DNA of 64,000 bases from Apium graveolens. Lineage: Eukaryota; Streptophyta; Magnoliopsida; Apiales; Apiaceae. Positions within the stretch are counted from its first letter, which is position 1. Each line of letters begins with the position of its first letter. The stretch lies in the NCBI RefSeq assembly GCF_009905375.1, contig NC_133657.1, positions 42,822,677-42,886,676 on the forward strand, written 5' to 3'. The position numbers and the translations under genes were made by a program. Of the stretch, positions 34,942-47,083 are shown piece after piece. A model generated the notes under the pieces. The model saw only the letters and a program-made list of their open reading frames with translations. It was not told the DNA's origin and searched no databases.

Positions 34942-37900
34942 TGTAATATCCCATATTTGCAGATATTATTATTATTATTTAAAATTGTTTATGTGATTTT
35001 ATGTTAATTTTAGTGAATTATATGATAATTGGAATTGATGTTTGGATGTTTATCTGTGATACTATTTAAGTATTTTAATTATTAATATGTCCAGAATAAA
35101 ATATAGATAATTATGATTTTTTTCTGGTAATTTTTGGACTGTTATATGATTCTATAATGCTATATAGATTTAATAGATATTTTCATTATAATTACAAAAC
35201 TATTTTATAAAACCGGGAATCGTCCAACTTCAATTGTTTTTGCGTTTTTACAACCCGAAACTCTTCTGAAAACTTCTTCCTAACCTAATCTGGTTATTCT
35301 GAACATTTTCCATGTTTTAACTTTTTCAATCCGGATTACGGTTTGACCCATATGCGTCCCGGCGTACAATTTTCGATATGATAATCATTTTGATAAATTA
35401 ACAAAACCCGTATTCTCGAAAGGCGGGATAATATTACATTATTTTCCTATATGGTGTTTTATAAGAAGCCCAATTTTGATGATTATCCAAAATTGATACC
35501 AAATTGAATCGTTTTATTAGTTTCTTAGCAAATAAGTAACTTATTTTTGGATCCAATACGATCCCACGGGTATAATTCATAAGTACAAGTAGTCATTTCT
35601 TATTTTATTTATTGTACAGATATTCATGAGCAAACAGTTAAAGCACATGATTTACAGAGAAAACCTTGAATATTCGTAATATATGGGGTATTTTAATATA
35701 TGTATGGTATTTATTTAAAAAGTATTATTTTAAAATCATTTCCCGTAAAGTATTATTTTTGGGTCTACTTGAATTAAATTACGAGTTCAAAACATCGTTT
35801 ATTGATATTTGGGGTTTATTATTTTCAAAAATATAAATAGCTGCATAATTTTATTTAGTTGATTTTATTTTCATTAAAATTTAGAAAATAGAAAATTCAA
35901 GAACAAAGTTGGGGGTGAAATTTTGTTCTTGACCTTTGATTAATGATTTCAGGAGATCTAGCTATCCGTTTTTGATGTTCGAGAATCCGAAATGAAGCCC
36001 TGTTCATGCTCTTTCTATTGATACAAACATCATCAACAAAGGTTGATTATTTTTAAAATTCATTTTTTTTTGTTGGGTTCGAATTGGAACTATGATTTCT
36101 GGATAGTTTTGATTGTTTTAAATGCTTGTAGTGGCTTTAACATGATCTTAGGAATCAATTGGTATAATTTTTATCGATTTTGTAGTTCAGATTTGTTCTA
36201 ACCGAATTTTGGTTTTTATATAACTTTGAAACGAATTTTGGAGTTATTTGTGAATTTGTGATTGTATTTGATGATGTGAATAGATTGTAGAGATTCAGGG
36301 GTTTGTTTTGAGCTATTGATCTTCGAATTTGGTGTTGGATTGTGAAAATGGGGTGTTGATCGGAGCTTCGAACTTCGCCGGGTTTAATGGCGAATTCCGG
36401 CCAGAAATAATGATCCAGGGGTCATTTTGCTTCCCTTTTGTTACATCTGAATTGCTGGGTGTTTTCTGGTCTGATTTGGCTTGAGAAATGCTAAGAAACG
36501 AGATGTTTTGGCCGGGTTTAGGGCCGCCGGAAAGTGACCAGAACGGTCACCGGTTTCTGGGTTTCCCAGATTCCGGCGATCCATTCTTGGTCCAACCCGG
36601 CACCGACATGTTCGGTTTTAAAAATAACCGAGGTTTGATCTTCTCAAACCCAAACCCAAATGTAAAAATGTGTTTCTGGTGATTTATTTTAGAAAATAAA
36701 TCAAATTTCCTTTTAAATTTAAAAAATATTTATTTCCAATTCAAAAATAATTTGGTTAATTATTTTTAAATAATTAACTAAATTATTTTCATTTCCATAA
36801 AATTATTTTCTTTATTTTCAGAAATTCAAAGTTTGATTTAAGTATTTATAATTTATTTTAATTAATTATTTATTGATTTAATTAATTGATTGATTTATTT
36901 AATCAATTAATTTTATCTTTAAATGGTTAAATAGAATATAATTATTTATAATTAAGCCAAATAATGATTTAAAAATCATTTGAAGATTTTACAAATTATA
37001 TAAAGGTATTTAAAAATTCAATTAATATTATTATTAATTGAAATATTCTTCTTTTATTCGTAATAAATAAACCGTCCGTTCGTTTAATACGAAACGAATG
37101 CATACAGACTCAGAAAAATATTCCGATTTCAATAAAAAAATACTTTTGAGACCTAATTTATTTGTATTGTATGGTCGTTTGATTGGTGAGTCATTCTGAG
37201 CGGGTAGCTGATCGATAAATCATATTTTTGACCCGATTTCAGTTTTAAACGTATCGAGTCGAACCTTTTGACGAACTGAGTCATATGTGATATGAATTAT
37301 ATGATAGGTGGATTATGTGTTCATATGTTATATGAATTACATGCGTACATGAGTCAAGTGTCTTGTGTTTGACTGTTTCCTTTATGTGTAGGCTATCGTA
37401 TGGGTAGACGATAGGGTTTGACGCGCAGTTCATCGAGTAATTATCATTTACACGATTAAAGTTATATCTTTTAATTATAGATGTGGATCATTCGAGTTGA
37501 TCAGGACAAGATGTTGGATAAAGAATGAGATGGAATGGTATTGGATATCTGGCTTCTAGCAATCGCGGGATCAGCATATCAGTAAAGTGTTGAAAAGAAC
37601 GACGGTGATATTTTAAGACAGAATGTCAGAATAGATGCGTCATTGTGAGTGTGACTAACTGCTAAATCTCAAAGGAAAGTACCCCTAACTTCACTTATCG
37701 TTCAAGTGACATTTATTTTGAATCCTATTATGCAAGTATCCCTATCATCACTTATTGTTCAAGTGATATTTATTTTAAATCTTCTTATGCAAGTATTGCT
37801 TTCCCTATTCTCTGTTCGAAATAGATAAATGTTTTACATATCGCTGAATTAAATGATTCTGTTTATGCAAGCACTCTTCTGTTATTCTATGTTCAGAATA

Positions 37901-39299
37901 GCTAAGTGATTTTACTTATCAAATTACTGGATTTATAAATATTTTGGATTTTGAGAAAGATGATTTGGCTGCGAGTAATCCTACCCAAGTAAATGGCGGA
38001 AATAAAATTATTTTGGGTGTTAATTAATATGACCCCTTTTCAATAAAAGGTTTTAAGATTGGATCAATGCGTAAGTGACCGGGGCGGACGGTCCAGCGGA
38101 GGGCTATTGCTAAGTGTCATATGAAATATTATGACACAATTTGTGCCACAGGCAGATATATTGCCTTTTTATTTGAGTACTCGTGTTTTGGGGAAATGTT
38201 TCTATGAATCATGACCTTGTGCTATCACACGGGCTGATCAGCATGTGATAGTACGTCCGTCGGTGAATGATCCCAATTTAAATTATCATATTGTTTTGAT
38301 AATCATAGAATAAATGATTTATCAACTGTTTCTAAATTATCGGTGAAATGCAGTTTTGATTCAGTTTCTGATTTATGCCGATACTTACTTTGTTGTTAAA
38401 TATCAAAGGTGGTATTAGTATAGATGATTGATGTTGACTTCAGTATGGGATGTTGTGAGCATCAAAGTTTGTATTGATATCTAATTTGAAATGACAACAA
38501 AATGAGTATTAATATCAAGAGTTCGGTTTTGAATAAAGTTTATGATTCAATCCATAATCATTGTTTCTTGTTATTATTGTTTACAATAATTCCGTAAACA
38601 CGATTTTACGAGTGTTATTCTCGTTAAGATTTAAAGTATTGCTAAAGCATTTCACTCGAAAATATCAAAAAGGGTTTTGAATACAATTAAAGAACCAGTT
38701 CTGGGGTTCCTCAAATAAAATTTTCTAATTCAGCAATTATGATTTTTAAAGGTTCTGCTCTATTGCAGACGTCGGTTTATATCAAAACGACCCTATATAT
38801 GTTATAATGATCTTGCTTAGCATTTCTTTCGCTCATACTTGCCTGTTTTAAAATTTAACCTCCAGTGAGGATTAGCTAGCGCTGTTTAGCCGCGTAATTC
38901 AAGGAAGCAAAGAAGAAGCTTTTGGAAGGTGGTTGGTCCAGGGTTTGCGGACTAGTGTAAGTTCTATTGTGTAAAGTTGTTTAAATTAAATTAAATTATA
39001 TTATAATTATGTTATCTTATATTTGGGCCTAGTATACTTCTTTTCGAAGTTATACTAGCGGATTTAGTATTGAGTTGAAAATTGTTAAAAATAATTTTAA
39101 AAGAAAGTGAAAATTTTATTTATGGAATTTGGATTTCTTGTTTCTAGAACTGTAACCTTAAAAGATCTTGGATTAGTTTGGGGTCATAGATGTTAAATAT
39201 CTTCCGCTGGCACTTGCATTTTTGAATAAACAGGTTAATTTGGATTGAGATTTCATAGTGACGACCAAATCCCTTGACCCCGGATTTAGGGGCATTTCA
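34942..39299 (+). mobile_element. Solo LTR J (4.4 kb)
   Basis: Begins TGTAATATCCC, ends GGGGCATTTCA, with perfect 5-bp duplications CATGG at 34937-34941 and 39300-39304 and no internal region. Related to the LTR of element A (shared AACCTTAAAAGATC near the 3' end and a GC-rich island at about 36350-36680). A 64-codon frame at 36488-36682 lies in that island and is not called a gene. The rest is AT-rich with no coding content seen. Confidence 0.95.
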
Positions 39300-39304
39300 C
39301 ATGG

Positions 39305-40245
39305 TCATTCCAGTATATTATGCTCCTAAAGATCCTTCAGAATATACTGAACCTGAAAAAGAAAAAGTCTCTCTGGATAATGGCTTGCAACTGATTTTAA
39401 TACAGTCACTTGACAATATAATGTACAATAATATTACCAACTATGACATAACCAAACAGATCTGAGATAAAATAGAGATCCTCTGTGAAGAAACAGAGGA
39501 AGTTAGCTCAAACCAAAGGAGGATTCTGGTTTCTCAGTATGAAGGGTTTATGGCTAAACCAAAAGAAGGAATTACTCAAGTTTTTGAAAGGTTCAACAAA
39601 TTGATAAATGACTTGCAGCTATATGATAAATATTATGAAGCTCAGGAGCTTAACCTAAATTTCTGCTAGCCCTTCTTGACCATCTTGAACAAAAGATATC
39701 AGCCATAAGAGAAGGGAGATATCTAAGCAGAATGACTTTGGAAGTTCTATATGGAATCTTGAAAACTTATGAACTTGAGATGCTGTAAAGAAAGTAATTG
39801 AAAGCATATCATGGACATGTTGTTAATGGTTCCAGTGCTTTGATTGTAAATGACAGAGAAGAAAATGAAAATGAGCAAGATAATCAAGTTCCAGTTATTC
39901 AAGCTGTAGAACAAAAGAACAAAGGACCTTAGAAGCAAGTTGTGTTGGAGCTGGAGGAAGATGAATATTACACCCTGGATGAGCTAGATGAAATGGATCA
40001 ATCCATTGCTTCCTTGGCTAGGAAATTTTCCAACATAAGAGTCAAGAAGCCAAGGTTTTTCAAAAGCAAGGGACAATCTTCCAATAACAACAATTGGAAG
40101 CCAAATGCTCAGTAAAATTCAGCTAGCAAAGGTGGTTACAAAACATGATTTGTGGACAGATCAAAGATAAGGTGCTTCAACTGTGATGAGTTGGGTCTCT
40201 TTGCTACTGAATGTAGAAAGCCTAAAAAGGTTAAGAATGATAAAT
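39305..40245 (+). pseudogene. gag: Element G gag, second part
   Basis: Continues VIPVYYAPKDPSEYTEPE in frame with the part before J. It includes the UBN2-type region (SQYEGFMAKPKEGITQVFER, KLINDLQL), an acidic segment and a zinc knuckle whose second Cys to His portion reads CFNCDELGLFATEC, with the expected His replaced by Leu. TGA at 39462 and several later stops break it. Confidence 0.85.
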
Positions 40246-41146
40246 CCTAAAAAGGTCAACATATACATGGGTAGAATTTATGCACTCTAAAGATGAAACT
40301 CCACACATCAAGAAGATTGAGAAGCAGGCTGGAGATCAGGGATGTGTGGAAGATTGAGAAGTGACAATGGCACAGAATTCAGGAATGCAACCTTAACAGA
40401 ATTCTGCAAAGACAAAGGCATTGTTCAATAATTTTCAGCTACTAGGACACCTCAACAAAATGGTATTTTTGAAAGGAAAAATAGAACATTAGTGGAGGCT
40501 GCTAGAATAATGCTACAAGATGCCAAGTTGGCAACTAGTTTTTGGGAAGAAGCTGTGAACACTGCATGCTATACTCAAAACAAATATCTCATTAAAAAGA
40601 ATCTTGGAAAATCACCTTACTCAAAAGCCTATTGTGAAGCATCTTCATGTGTTTGGAAGCAAGTGGTATATTTTGAAGGACAACTCTGAATATGTGGGAA
40701 AATTTGACTCTAAAGTTTTTTAGGCAATTTTTCTGGGATATTCATTGGAAAGAACGGCCTACAAGGTCTATGTGCTTGAACAAAAGAAAATTATGGAAAG
40801 CACAAATGTTACTTTTGATGATGACAAGAAAATGAAGTAGAAGCCCTAAAGTTTGAAAATCTCAACATTGATAGTGATTCTGATGATGAAGATGAAGTCA
40901 ACATAAATCATATAATAGATTAAGAGTCTACTGAACAAGTGAATCATGAGTATGGAAGCTCATCTCATGTACCTGAATTTGATAGCACAAACTCAGGGAG
41001 AGAAAGATAGGAAGGTTCTGCAAGTCATGCCAATGGTGAAGAATATACATAAAACTCAAGTCAACAAACTCACACCAAAAAGTGGGATATAAGTCACACT
41101 AGAAAAGCAATTATTGGTGATCCAACTGCTGGAGTGAGGACTAGAA
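40246..41146 (+). pseudogene. pol: Element G integrase fragment; protease deleted
   Basis: About 90 bp after the zinc knuckle the sequence is already in the integrase core (LRSDNGTEF near 40352), so protease, pre-integrase and the first catalytic Asp region are missing. The Glu-bearing box TPQQNGIFERKNRTL and FWEEAVNTACYTQN follow, then the C-terminal linker with several stops (40492-40689 is the longest open stretch). Confidence 0.85.
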
Positions 41147-42240
41147 GTGCAACTGCAAATAAATGTCTACATGCTTCTTTCACAAATTAAGCCAAAGAAA
41201 ATTGAAGAAGCTCTACTTGATCATGATTGGATATCTGCTATGCAAGAGGAGCTAAATCAGTTTGAAAGAAACAAAGTTTGGGAGTTGGTTGCAAAAGGCT
41301 ACTCACAGGAGGAAGGAATTGATTATGATGAAGTTTTTGCTCTTGTTGAAAGACTTGAAGCAATAAGGATTTTTCTTACATTAGCTACATTCAAATTTTA
41401 ATGTATATCAAATGGATGTCGAGTGCTTTCCTTAATGGTGAGTTGGAAAAAGAAGTTTATGTGCAACAGCCACCTGGCTTTGAAGATCCAGAATTTTCAA
41501 ACCTTGTATATAAGTTACTCAAGGCTCTCTATGGACTAAAATAAGCACCTAGAGCCTCGTATGACATATTTTCAGATTTTCTACTTAAACATGGATTCAC
41601 TAGAGGGACAATAGATAAGACTCTCTTCTACAAGCAACATAGTGATGATATGATCCTAATTCAGATTTATGTGGATGATATTATCTTTGATTCCACAAAT
41701 GAAAATCTTTATCAAAGATTCTCCAAGATTATGCAAAATGAATATGAAATGAGTATGATGGGAGAATTGAGTTACTTTCTTGTACTTAAAGTAGTCAAAG
41801 AAGTGATGGAATCTTCATCAGCCAAACTGAGTATGTCAAAAATTTATTGAAATTTTTTGGTATGGTTGATTGTTCACCTGCATCTACAACTATGTCTACA
41901 GCTACAAAGTTGGATGAAGATATAAAGGGCAAACTGTAGATATTTCAAGCTATAGAGGAATGATTGGATCTTTGTTGTACGTAACTGTAAGTAGACCAGA
42001 CATCATATTTGCAATATGTACGCGTGCGATATTTCAAGCCAATCCAAAAGAATCACATTTGATGGTTGTGAAGAGGATTTTCAGATACTTGAAGGGGACT
42101 CAAAACTTGGGATTATGGTATCCTAAGGGAACTTGTTTTGAAGCTGTTGGATACACAGCTGCAGATTTTGCTGGATGCAGGGTTGACATAAGAGCACTAG
42201 TGGAAGCTGTCAGTTTCTTGGACAAAGACTTGTATCCGGT
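41147..42240 (+). pseudogene. pol: Element G reverse transcriptase (broken)
   Basis: Copia RT readable in pieces: [51 protein letters not shown], and the active-site box YVDDIIFDST (41671-41700) with both Asp present. Stops near 41401, 41541 and 41850 and a frameshift near 41400 inactivate it. The 41960-42244 frame carries SRPDIIFA and the tether toward RNase H. Confidence 0.9.
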
Positions 42241-42611
42241 ATAGCAAGAAATAACAATTTGTGTCAACTTCCACAGTTGAGGCTAAATATATATTTGTTG
42301 GAAGTTACTGTGTTCAAGTCCTTTGGATTAGAAATCAACTAATGGACTATGGCATAATGTTACACAAAATTCCAATTATGTGTGACAATACTAGTGCTAT
42401 ATCTATTGTGTCTAATCCAGTTAATCATTTTAGAACAAAGCACATTGATGTAAGGTACCATTTTATTAGAGAACATGCTGCAAATGGTACCATTGAGCTC
42501 ATTTTTTTTCCAACAGAAAAACAATTAGCTGACATTTTTACTAAACCTTTGGATGAAGCAACTTTCACTACACTTGTAAGTGAAATTGGAATGCTAAATT
42601 CTTCATCCTAA
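42241..42611 (+). pseudogene. pol: Element G RNase H (mostly open)
   Basis: Frame 42261-42611 encodes STSTVEAKYIFVGSY, MCDNTSAISIVSNPV, KHIDVRYHFIREH and the terminal IFTKPLDEATF box, ending at TAA 42609-42611. This is the C-terminal RNase H of copia Pol; a stop at 42242-42244 separates it from RT. Confidence 0.88.
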
Positions 42612-43318
42612 GGCAAGAACTCAGCTAATGTTTTGTAACAGATTAATTTCTGGTAAATCAAAATTAATTTTATTTATTTGGAAATTAACTGTAATATGAA
42701 TTATAAATATTTCATAAATTTCTGCATATTTATTCTTCAAAATTTAAAATTTAGCTTGGAATTTTTCAATTCTAAGAAATGTGTCTAAATGTTAATTTGT
42801 ATTCTCAATAAGCAAAATTAGCATAAGGCAGAATCAAAGTGATCAAAAGTATATAGAGAACTAAGTTCTCGATAAGTCTAATTGACTTATCGACAAGTCA
42901 TTTTAAAACTTCTTGAGTGAGTTCTCGATAAGTCAATTTTCTGACTTCTCGAGGGACTTCTCGATAAACTTTATTATAATTTATCGATATGTCATTGTAG
43001 AGTTCTCTACAAGTATATTGTTAGACTTATAAATAACTCAGGACTGAGATAATTTAATTTAATAAATTATTCTGGTAAAATACTTTTGACAAAATCATTT
43101 TGATTCTACTTTGATTTACTCAAATAAAAATTGGAAATAATTCAGTCCATTTAGGAAAAAATGGGTATTTATTTGATATCTCGACAAGTCATTTTCTAGT
43201 TCTCGATAAGCGTTAGGAAAATGACATATCAATATGTATTTATTCTTTTAAAATGACTTCTCGATAAACAAATCCCAAACGTCCATTTTTAGTTCTCGAC
43301 AAGTCATTTACCTTTTAC
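42612..43318 (+). other. Element G post-pol region with TCGACAAGTC motif array
   Basis: Non-coding. From about 42855 to 43375 it holds many copies, in both orientations, of CTCGACAAGTC/CTCGATAAGTC and CTCGAGAACT-like sequences, the same motifs as in the G LTR. 42612-42850 is AT-rich with nothing recognised. Confidence 0.7.
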
Positions 43319-43466
43319 TATAAATACCTAGACTTCTCGACATACACATCTATACGACTTCGAGAACTCTAAGTGACCAAACTTTCAAATCTAAACCGCT
43401 TTCTCTCTCTTTTCAAGCTCTTTCTCTCTCTCATTTTTCTTACCCATTCTTTCTTACTTATCAACA
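43319..43466 (+). promoter_or_regulatory. Plant-type core promoter and leader inside element G
   Basis: TATAAATA (43319-43326) is followed by a pyrimidine-rich leader with CTCTCTCT patches (about 43400-43435) and an ATG at 43467 in the context AACAATGGC, a match to the plant start consensus. Spacing is about 140 bp. It lies between pol and the missing 3' LTR, so it may drive a separate transcript. Activity is inferred from sequence only. Confidence 0.5.
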
Positions 43467-43612
43467 ATGGCACTCAACATTGTAGAGCTGATATCCCCAA
43501 GAATGGAACTAACTACCTTGATTTTACTGATGCTAATTAGGCCCCAGATTCTTTCAAGGGGTTTGTCAAGTTTTTGTCTAAATTGTATTGTGGAATAAAA
43601 ACCTGAGTACTT
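43467..43612 (+). pseudogene. Start of an extra ORF downstream of pol in element G (truncated)
   Basis: ATG 43467 encodes MALNIVELISP; one base shift later the frame reads NGTNYLDFTDAN, then a TAG, then APDSFKGFVKFLSK before the element is cut off near 43613. The two pieces look like one frame with a one-base change and a stop. Position after RNase H is where some plant copia elements carry an additional ORF. Function unknown. Confidence 0.5.
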
Positions 43613-44157
43613 TAGTATTTAATGCTAGGGCTGGTCAGCTTCGAGCTTTAATGGCTGCTCTTACGTTCGGGACTATCGGTCCTTGCAAGATGCCTACATA
43701 TCTCTGTGTTATAGAGAATCAAGCCAAAAATGTAGTTCTAGATTGAGGGGTAGAGCCCTTTATATAGAGGTGAGTCTAGGGTTAGAATTCTATTGGGAGA
43801 CTTGGTGGACAAGTCTCCAATTTATATGGTGATTAGGAGTCCTCTTGGGGAAGGAGATCCAGAACCTTTTATGTAGGACTTTGAGTCCGTTTAGAACACA
43901 TGTCTCTGCTCTTCCAGCCATATTGGGCCTAGTCCATGAACAAATCGTGTTCGTGGACTTGGACGACCTCCGCTAGTGGGCTTTGGTTGTTTGGGCCGTC
44001 ATAGGCCTGTTACGAAGCTTTGGACCAGAAAGGCCTGCTATGAAGCTTGGACCAGACATGTCTATATTGCACTTTTCGGACAAGGAGCCCAAATGCAATT
44101 AATGTGACATTTAATGTATCTTTAGGATGTATTTTTCTATCCATATATTTTGCCCCC

Positions 44158-44194
44158 AACTTCCATGAATACTGTTCGAGTATTCATGGAAGTT
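44158..44194. repeat. Perfect 16-bp inverted repeat with 5-base loop
   Basis: AACTTCCATGAATACT (44158-44173) and its exact complement AGTATTCATGGAAGTT (44179-44194) around GTTCG. Confidence 0.95.
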
Positions 44195-44226
44195 ATAATG
44201 GTCTAATCGTGACTCGGGGTACTTTC

Positions 44227-44294
44227 GGCCCTTCTCGGGTATTGGCTCTTCATGGGTATCGGCCCTTCATGGGTGTCGGCCCTTCATGGGTATC
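44227..44294. repeat. Four 17-bp tandem repeats
   Basis: Units GGCCCTTCATGGGTATC with small changes at 44227, 44244, 44261 and 44278; the first is the most divergent. Confidence 0.9.
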
Positions 44295-44484
44295 GCCGTA
44301 TTATCGTATAGTGTGGAGTGACCTACACGTTTACAACAGCTTATTAGTGCGAGTATACACACTTAAGGCCCCCGTAGAGGCTACTTGGATGGTGTTCAAC
44401 ACTAAACGGTCCTAATCGGGACTATAAAGTGAACATTTATCACCCCTTAACCTTCGTCAAGGTTAATTATAGGGTGAAAGCTGC

Positions 44485-44653
44485 TAATAGTTTTAAAGGT
44501 TTGATTTGAATTACTTAGTTTCTGGATTGATCTAAGCAGTTTGAGATTCAAAGTTCACGTTTCTGGATTAATCGTGTTCTTTTGAAATATCCTTTTCTTC
44601 TCTAATCCCTTTTCTTCTTGTTTTTACTTTCTTTTTGGTGCGATCCACATCAC
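44485..44653 (+). repeat. Element E 3' LTR remnant
   Basis: Matches about 18875-19020 of the E 5' LTR, including TTTCTGGATTGATCTAAGCA and the terminus GATCCACATCA. It borders the gag half of copia D/L. Confidence 0.85.
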
Positions 44654-47022
44654 CTGCCTTGTTAGATTTTTTTTTAAGTTTCTTAGACTTTCCACCATTA
44701 GATGTAGGTGAGTCAAGTTCAACCTTTATCTTGGGAGTAGGCCTTTGAAACCCATGATTAGTTTGAGATTCATCAAGCACATTATTATTAAAATGATATG
44801 ACATAGGTTGTACATACATGTTATTTCAGAAAGGCATGCTATAAGGGATTTGAGGCATATCAAATGTATCATAATAAGGAGTTTGCGCAAATGACATATG
44901 CATGTAAATTCTGTGGAGGCAAAACATGCATGGCATGCATAGGTGACATAGGCATGTTAGGCAAAGAAGGAGGTGCAGATACGGGTGCATTCATAATAAA
45001 CTTGAAATTTATAGACAGATGATTAACACTACCACACTTCCCACATGTTTTCTAGGTACATACTTATCAGGAGTGTAGGTGCTGTGTTTGTTAATCCCTA
45101 TTTTCCCATTCCTATTAGTTTTCCTTTTGGATTCTGTTTTAACCTCAATATTTTCTAACATGTCATTCAATTTCTTAATTGACAGATGCCCTACATTTAC
45201 TTTCCCAACCTTGGTTTTGCTTGATTCTCCTAAGATAAAATCCTTTGTAACTGAACCATATTTCTTATTAAGCTTTGCTAGCTTTGCTTGGATGATAGTC
45301 TTTTTCTCCTTCAACGGATGAGCTTCATCTTTCAATGGATGAGCTTCATCATTCAACAGATAAGCTTCATCATCCGTTGATTCAACGTTTATTGACATAC
45401 CATCAACTAACTCTTGATTCAGTTTCTTCTTGTCTTTCTTCCAGGCCGCTTCACAAAATAATTCAATCCCTTAAACTTTGACATTCTGTGCACTAACAGC
45501 CCTAGAAGATTTCCAGGCCTTTTATGACTTCTTATTCTCGTTTAAGCTCCTTTCTCGGTATTTCTTTTTTCCTCAAAGACTCTATTAAATCATCCTTAGC
45601 AATTTTACACTGAATTTCCAATTTTTGAAACTCAATAAATTGAGCTTCTAACGCAACATTTCTATCACTCAAAAACAAATTATTCTCTTTAATTTCTAGT
45701 GTTCTCTTTTGTGAGTGATTTAAGTGTGATACAGAAATGATACAATTACGTTGTCATATCATTAATAGCATAATTGCATCTTTAGAAAGCTATGAAAGAT
45801 AAGCAATGATTACCTGATTGCTAGATGAGCTAACCTCCGTTTCATCAGACTTGGCCATGAGAGCAAGGTTGACATAGTTCATGTCTTCATCTTCCTCAGC
45901 TGCCCAGTCATTTTATGGAGTTAAGAATGCCTTCTCTTTCTATTTGAGCAACTCAAAATATTTCTATTCTACTCTACAGGCTCAAATCTTTTCTTTTCAG
46001 AATTTGGCTTTCTGCCCTAATTTGCAAAATGACCACTCAGCCCACACTTGAAATATTTGAATTTGGTTTTGTCAACCATGTTTCTGTTAGGCTTTGCAGC
46101 TCCAAAAAATTTCTTGAATTTGAACTTTGAAAATCTTCTAGAAAGAAAGGGTGGATGCTCATGAACTTCATCCATGTCATCTTGGCTTAGATACTCTTCA
46201 TCTTCATCCATCAACCTTTTTTCCTTGCTCATCTCAGAAGTTCCCTCGCAAACATTAATATTTGGTGCAATTTTAACCGATTCAATCTTCATTTCCACCA
46301 TTCTTTCTTGCTCAGCTACCAGTGCCACGGACCCACCTTTCTTTCTTCATTTCTCTATCAACTCATCTTGTTCCATTTCAAGCTTATAGGTCTTCAAAAT
46401 TCCATACAGTCTCTCAAGAGTAAAATCCTTGTACTCTTGTGAATTCTGAGAGAGACTGTCATTGACTTCCATTCCTTTGGTAAAGATCTTAGGAATTTTA
46501 GGTTGGAGTCCTTGGTTGGTAGAATCTTCCATACAAATTTAGTCCATTTAGCAACTTTTAAAATCTACTGAAAGTATCATTCAAAGACTCACCATCTTCA
46601 AAATGGAAGTGCTCATATTATTGTATGAGAAGTTGCATCTTGGTTTCTCTTACTTGCTCAGTTCCCTCACATAGCACTTAAACTTCATCCAAAATATCCT
46701 TAGCAGTTTTGCATTTTATGATATTATCAAATATGTCTTAATCAAGACCATTGAACAATATGTTCATGGCCTTTTTATCTTTATGAACTGCTTCGATATC
46801 TTCATTAGTCCATTCTGATTTAGGCTTTGGAACAGTATGCTCATTTCCAGTAGCTTCACCAGCTTCTTTTGTAGCCCTATGAGGAACATGAGGTACATTC
46901 TCTGTGCAGTTGAAATAGCTGTCATCTTGAGCGAGTAGATGAAGGTGCATCTTCACATTCCAGTGATGATAGTTGTCTTTGTCCACAAGCGGGATCTTCA
47001 CTCCAACATCCTTCATGCTCAT
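44654..47022 (-). pseudogene. gag: Copia element D/L gag (broken)
   Basis: Minus strand from ATG 47022: N-terminal Gag (VPLVDKDNYHHWNVKMHLH-like), UBN2-type traces (46347-46532), a zinc knuckle region (FKYFKCGLSGHFAN, 46017-46328, with Cys to Tyr at the first position), an acidic and coiled region (45009-45398) and a basic KSKKLKKKSNKAG linker (44568-44819) that leads to the E junction. Many stops and shifts. 45310-45385 encodes a 7-residue tandem repeat, DEAHPLK/DEAYLLN. The matching pol half lies at 17086-18341. Confidence 0.86.
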
Positions 47023-47069
47023 GTTATTTGATTTCTTTGATCTTTAAAATCTTTGTATGTTAAAAGCTT

Positions 47070-47081
47070 GCTCTGATACCA
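47070..47081 (-). other. Primer binding site, copia D/L
   Basis: The reverse complement is TGGTATCAGAGC, next to the LTR end. Confidence 0.92.
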
Positions 47082-47083
47082 AT

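Larger units (their letters stand above)
20792..43615 (+). mobile_element. Element G: Ty1/copia, carries H and solo LTR J; 3' end lost
   Basis: The 5' LTR is split by H (20792-21254 and 33947-34711), followed by primer site, gag (split by J), a deletion through protease, partial integrase, RT and RNase H (to 42611), a motif-rich non-coding region and the start of an extra ORF (43467). The order INT before RT is copia. No 3' LTR is found; the element stops near 43615 where unrelated repeat K begins. Five bases before the LTR are TAGAG. Confidence 0.88.
43613..44484. repeat. K: unassigned repeat, LTR-like
   Basis: Not matched elsewhere in the window and no protein motif. A TATATAGAGG sequence near 43763 and a TTTTGCCCCCAAC run before a strong hairpin suggest LTR or other transposon sequence, but no termini or duplications could be set. 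The frame 44047-44415 is spread over the repeats and is not supported as a gene. Confidence 0.4.
18402..44653 (+). mobile_element. Element E: Ty3/gypsy-like remnant, with G, H, J and K inside its span
   Basis: A 5' LTR (18402-19020), primer site and gag (to 20791) are followed by inserted copia element G. At 44485-44653 a copy of the last about 170 bp of the same LTR appears in the same orientation, directly followed by the gag half of copia D/L, whose pol half lies just left of 18402. So E inserted into D/L and later lost its pol and most of its 3' LTR. LTR ends are near TGATGTGGAT/ATCCACATCA. Confidence 0.75.

Noticed and set aside
44047..44415. 122-codon frame in K
   Set aside because: It runs through the hairpin and the 17-bp repeats and has no domain; openness is likely chance.
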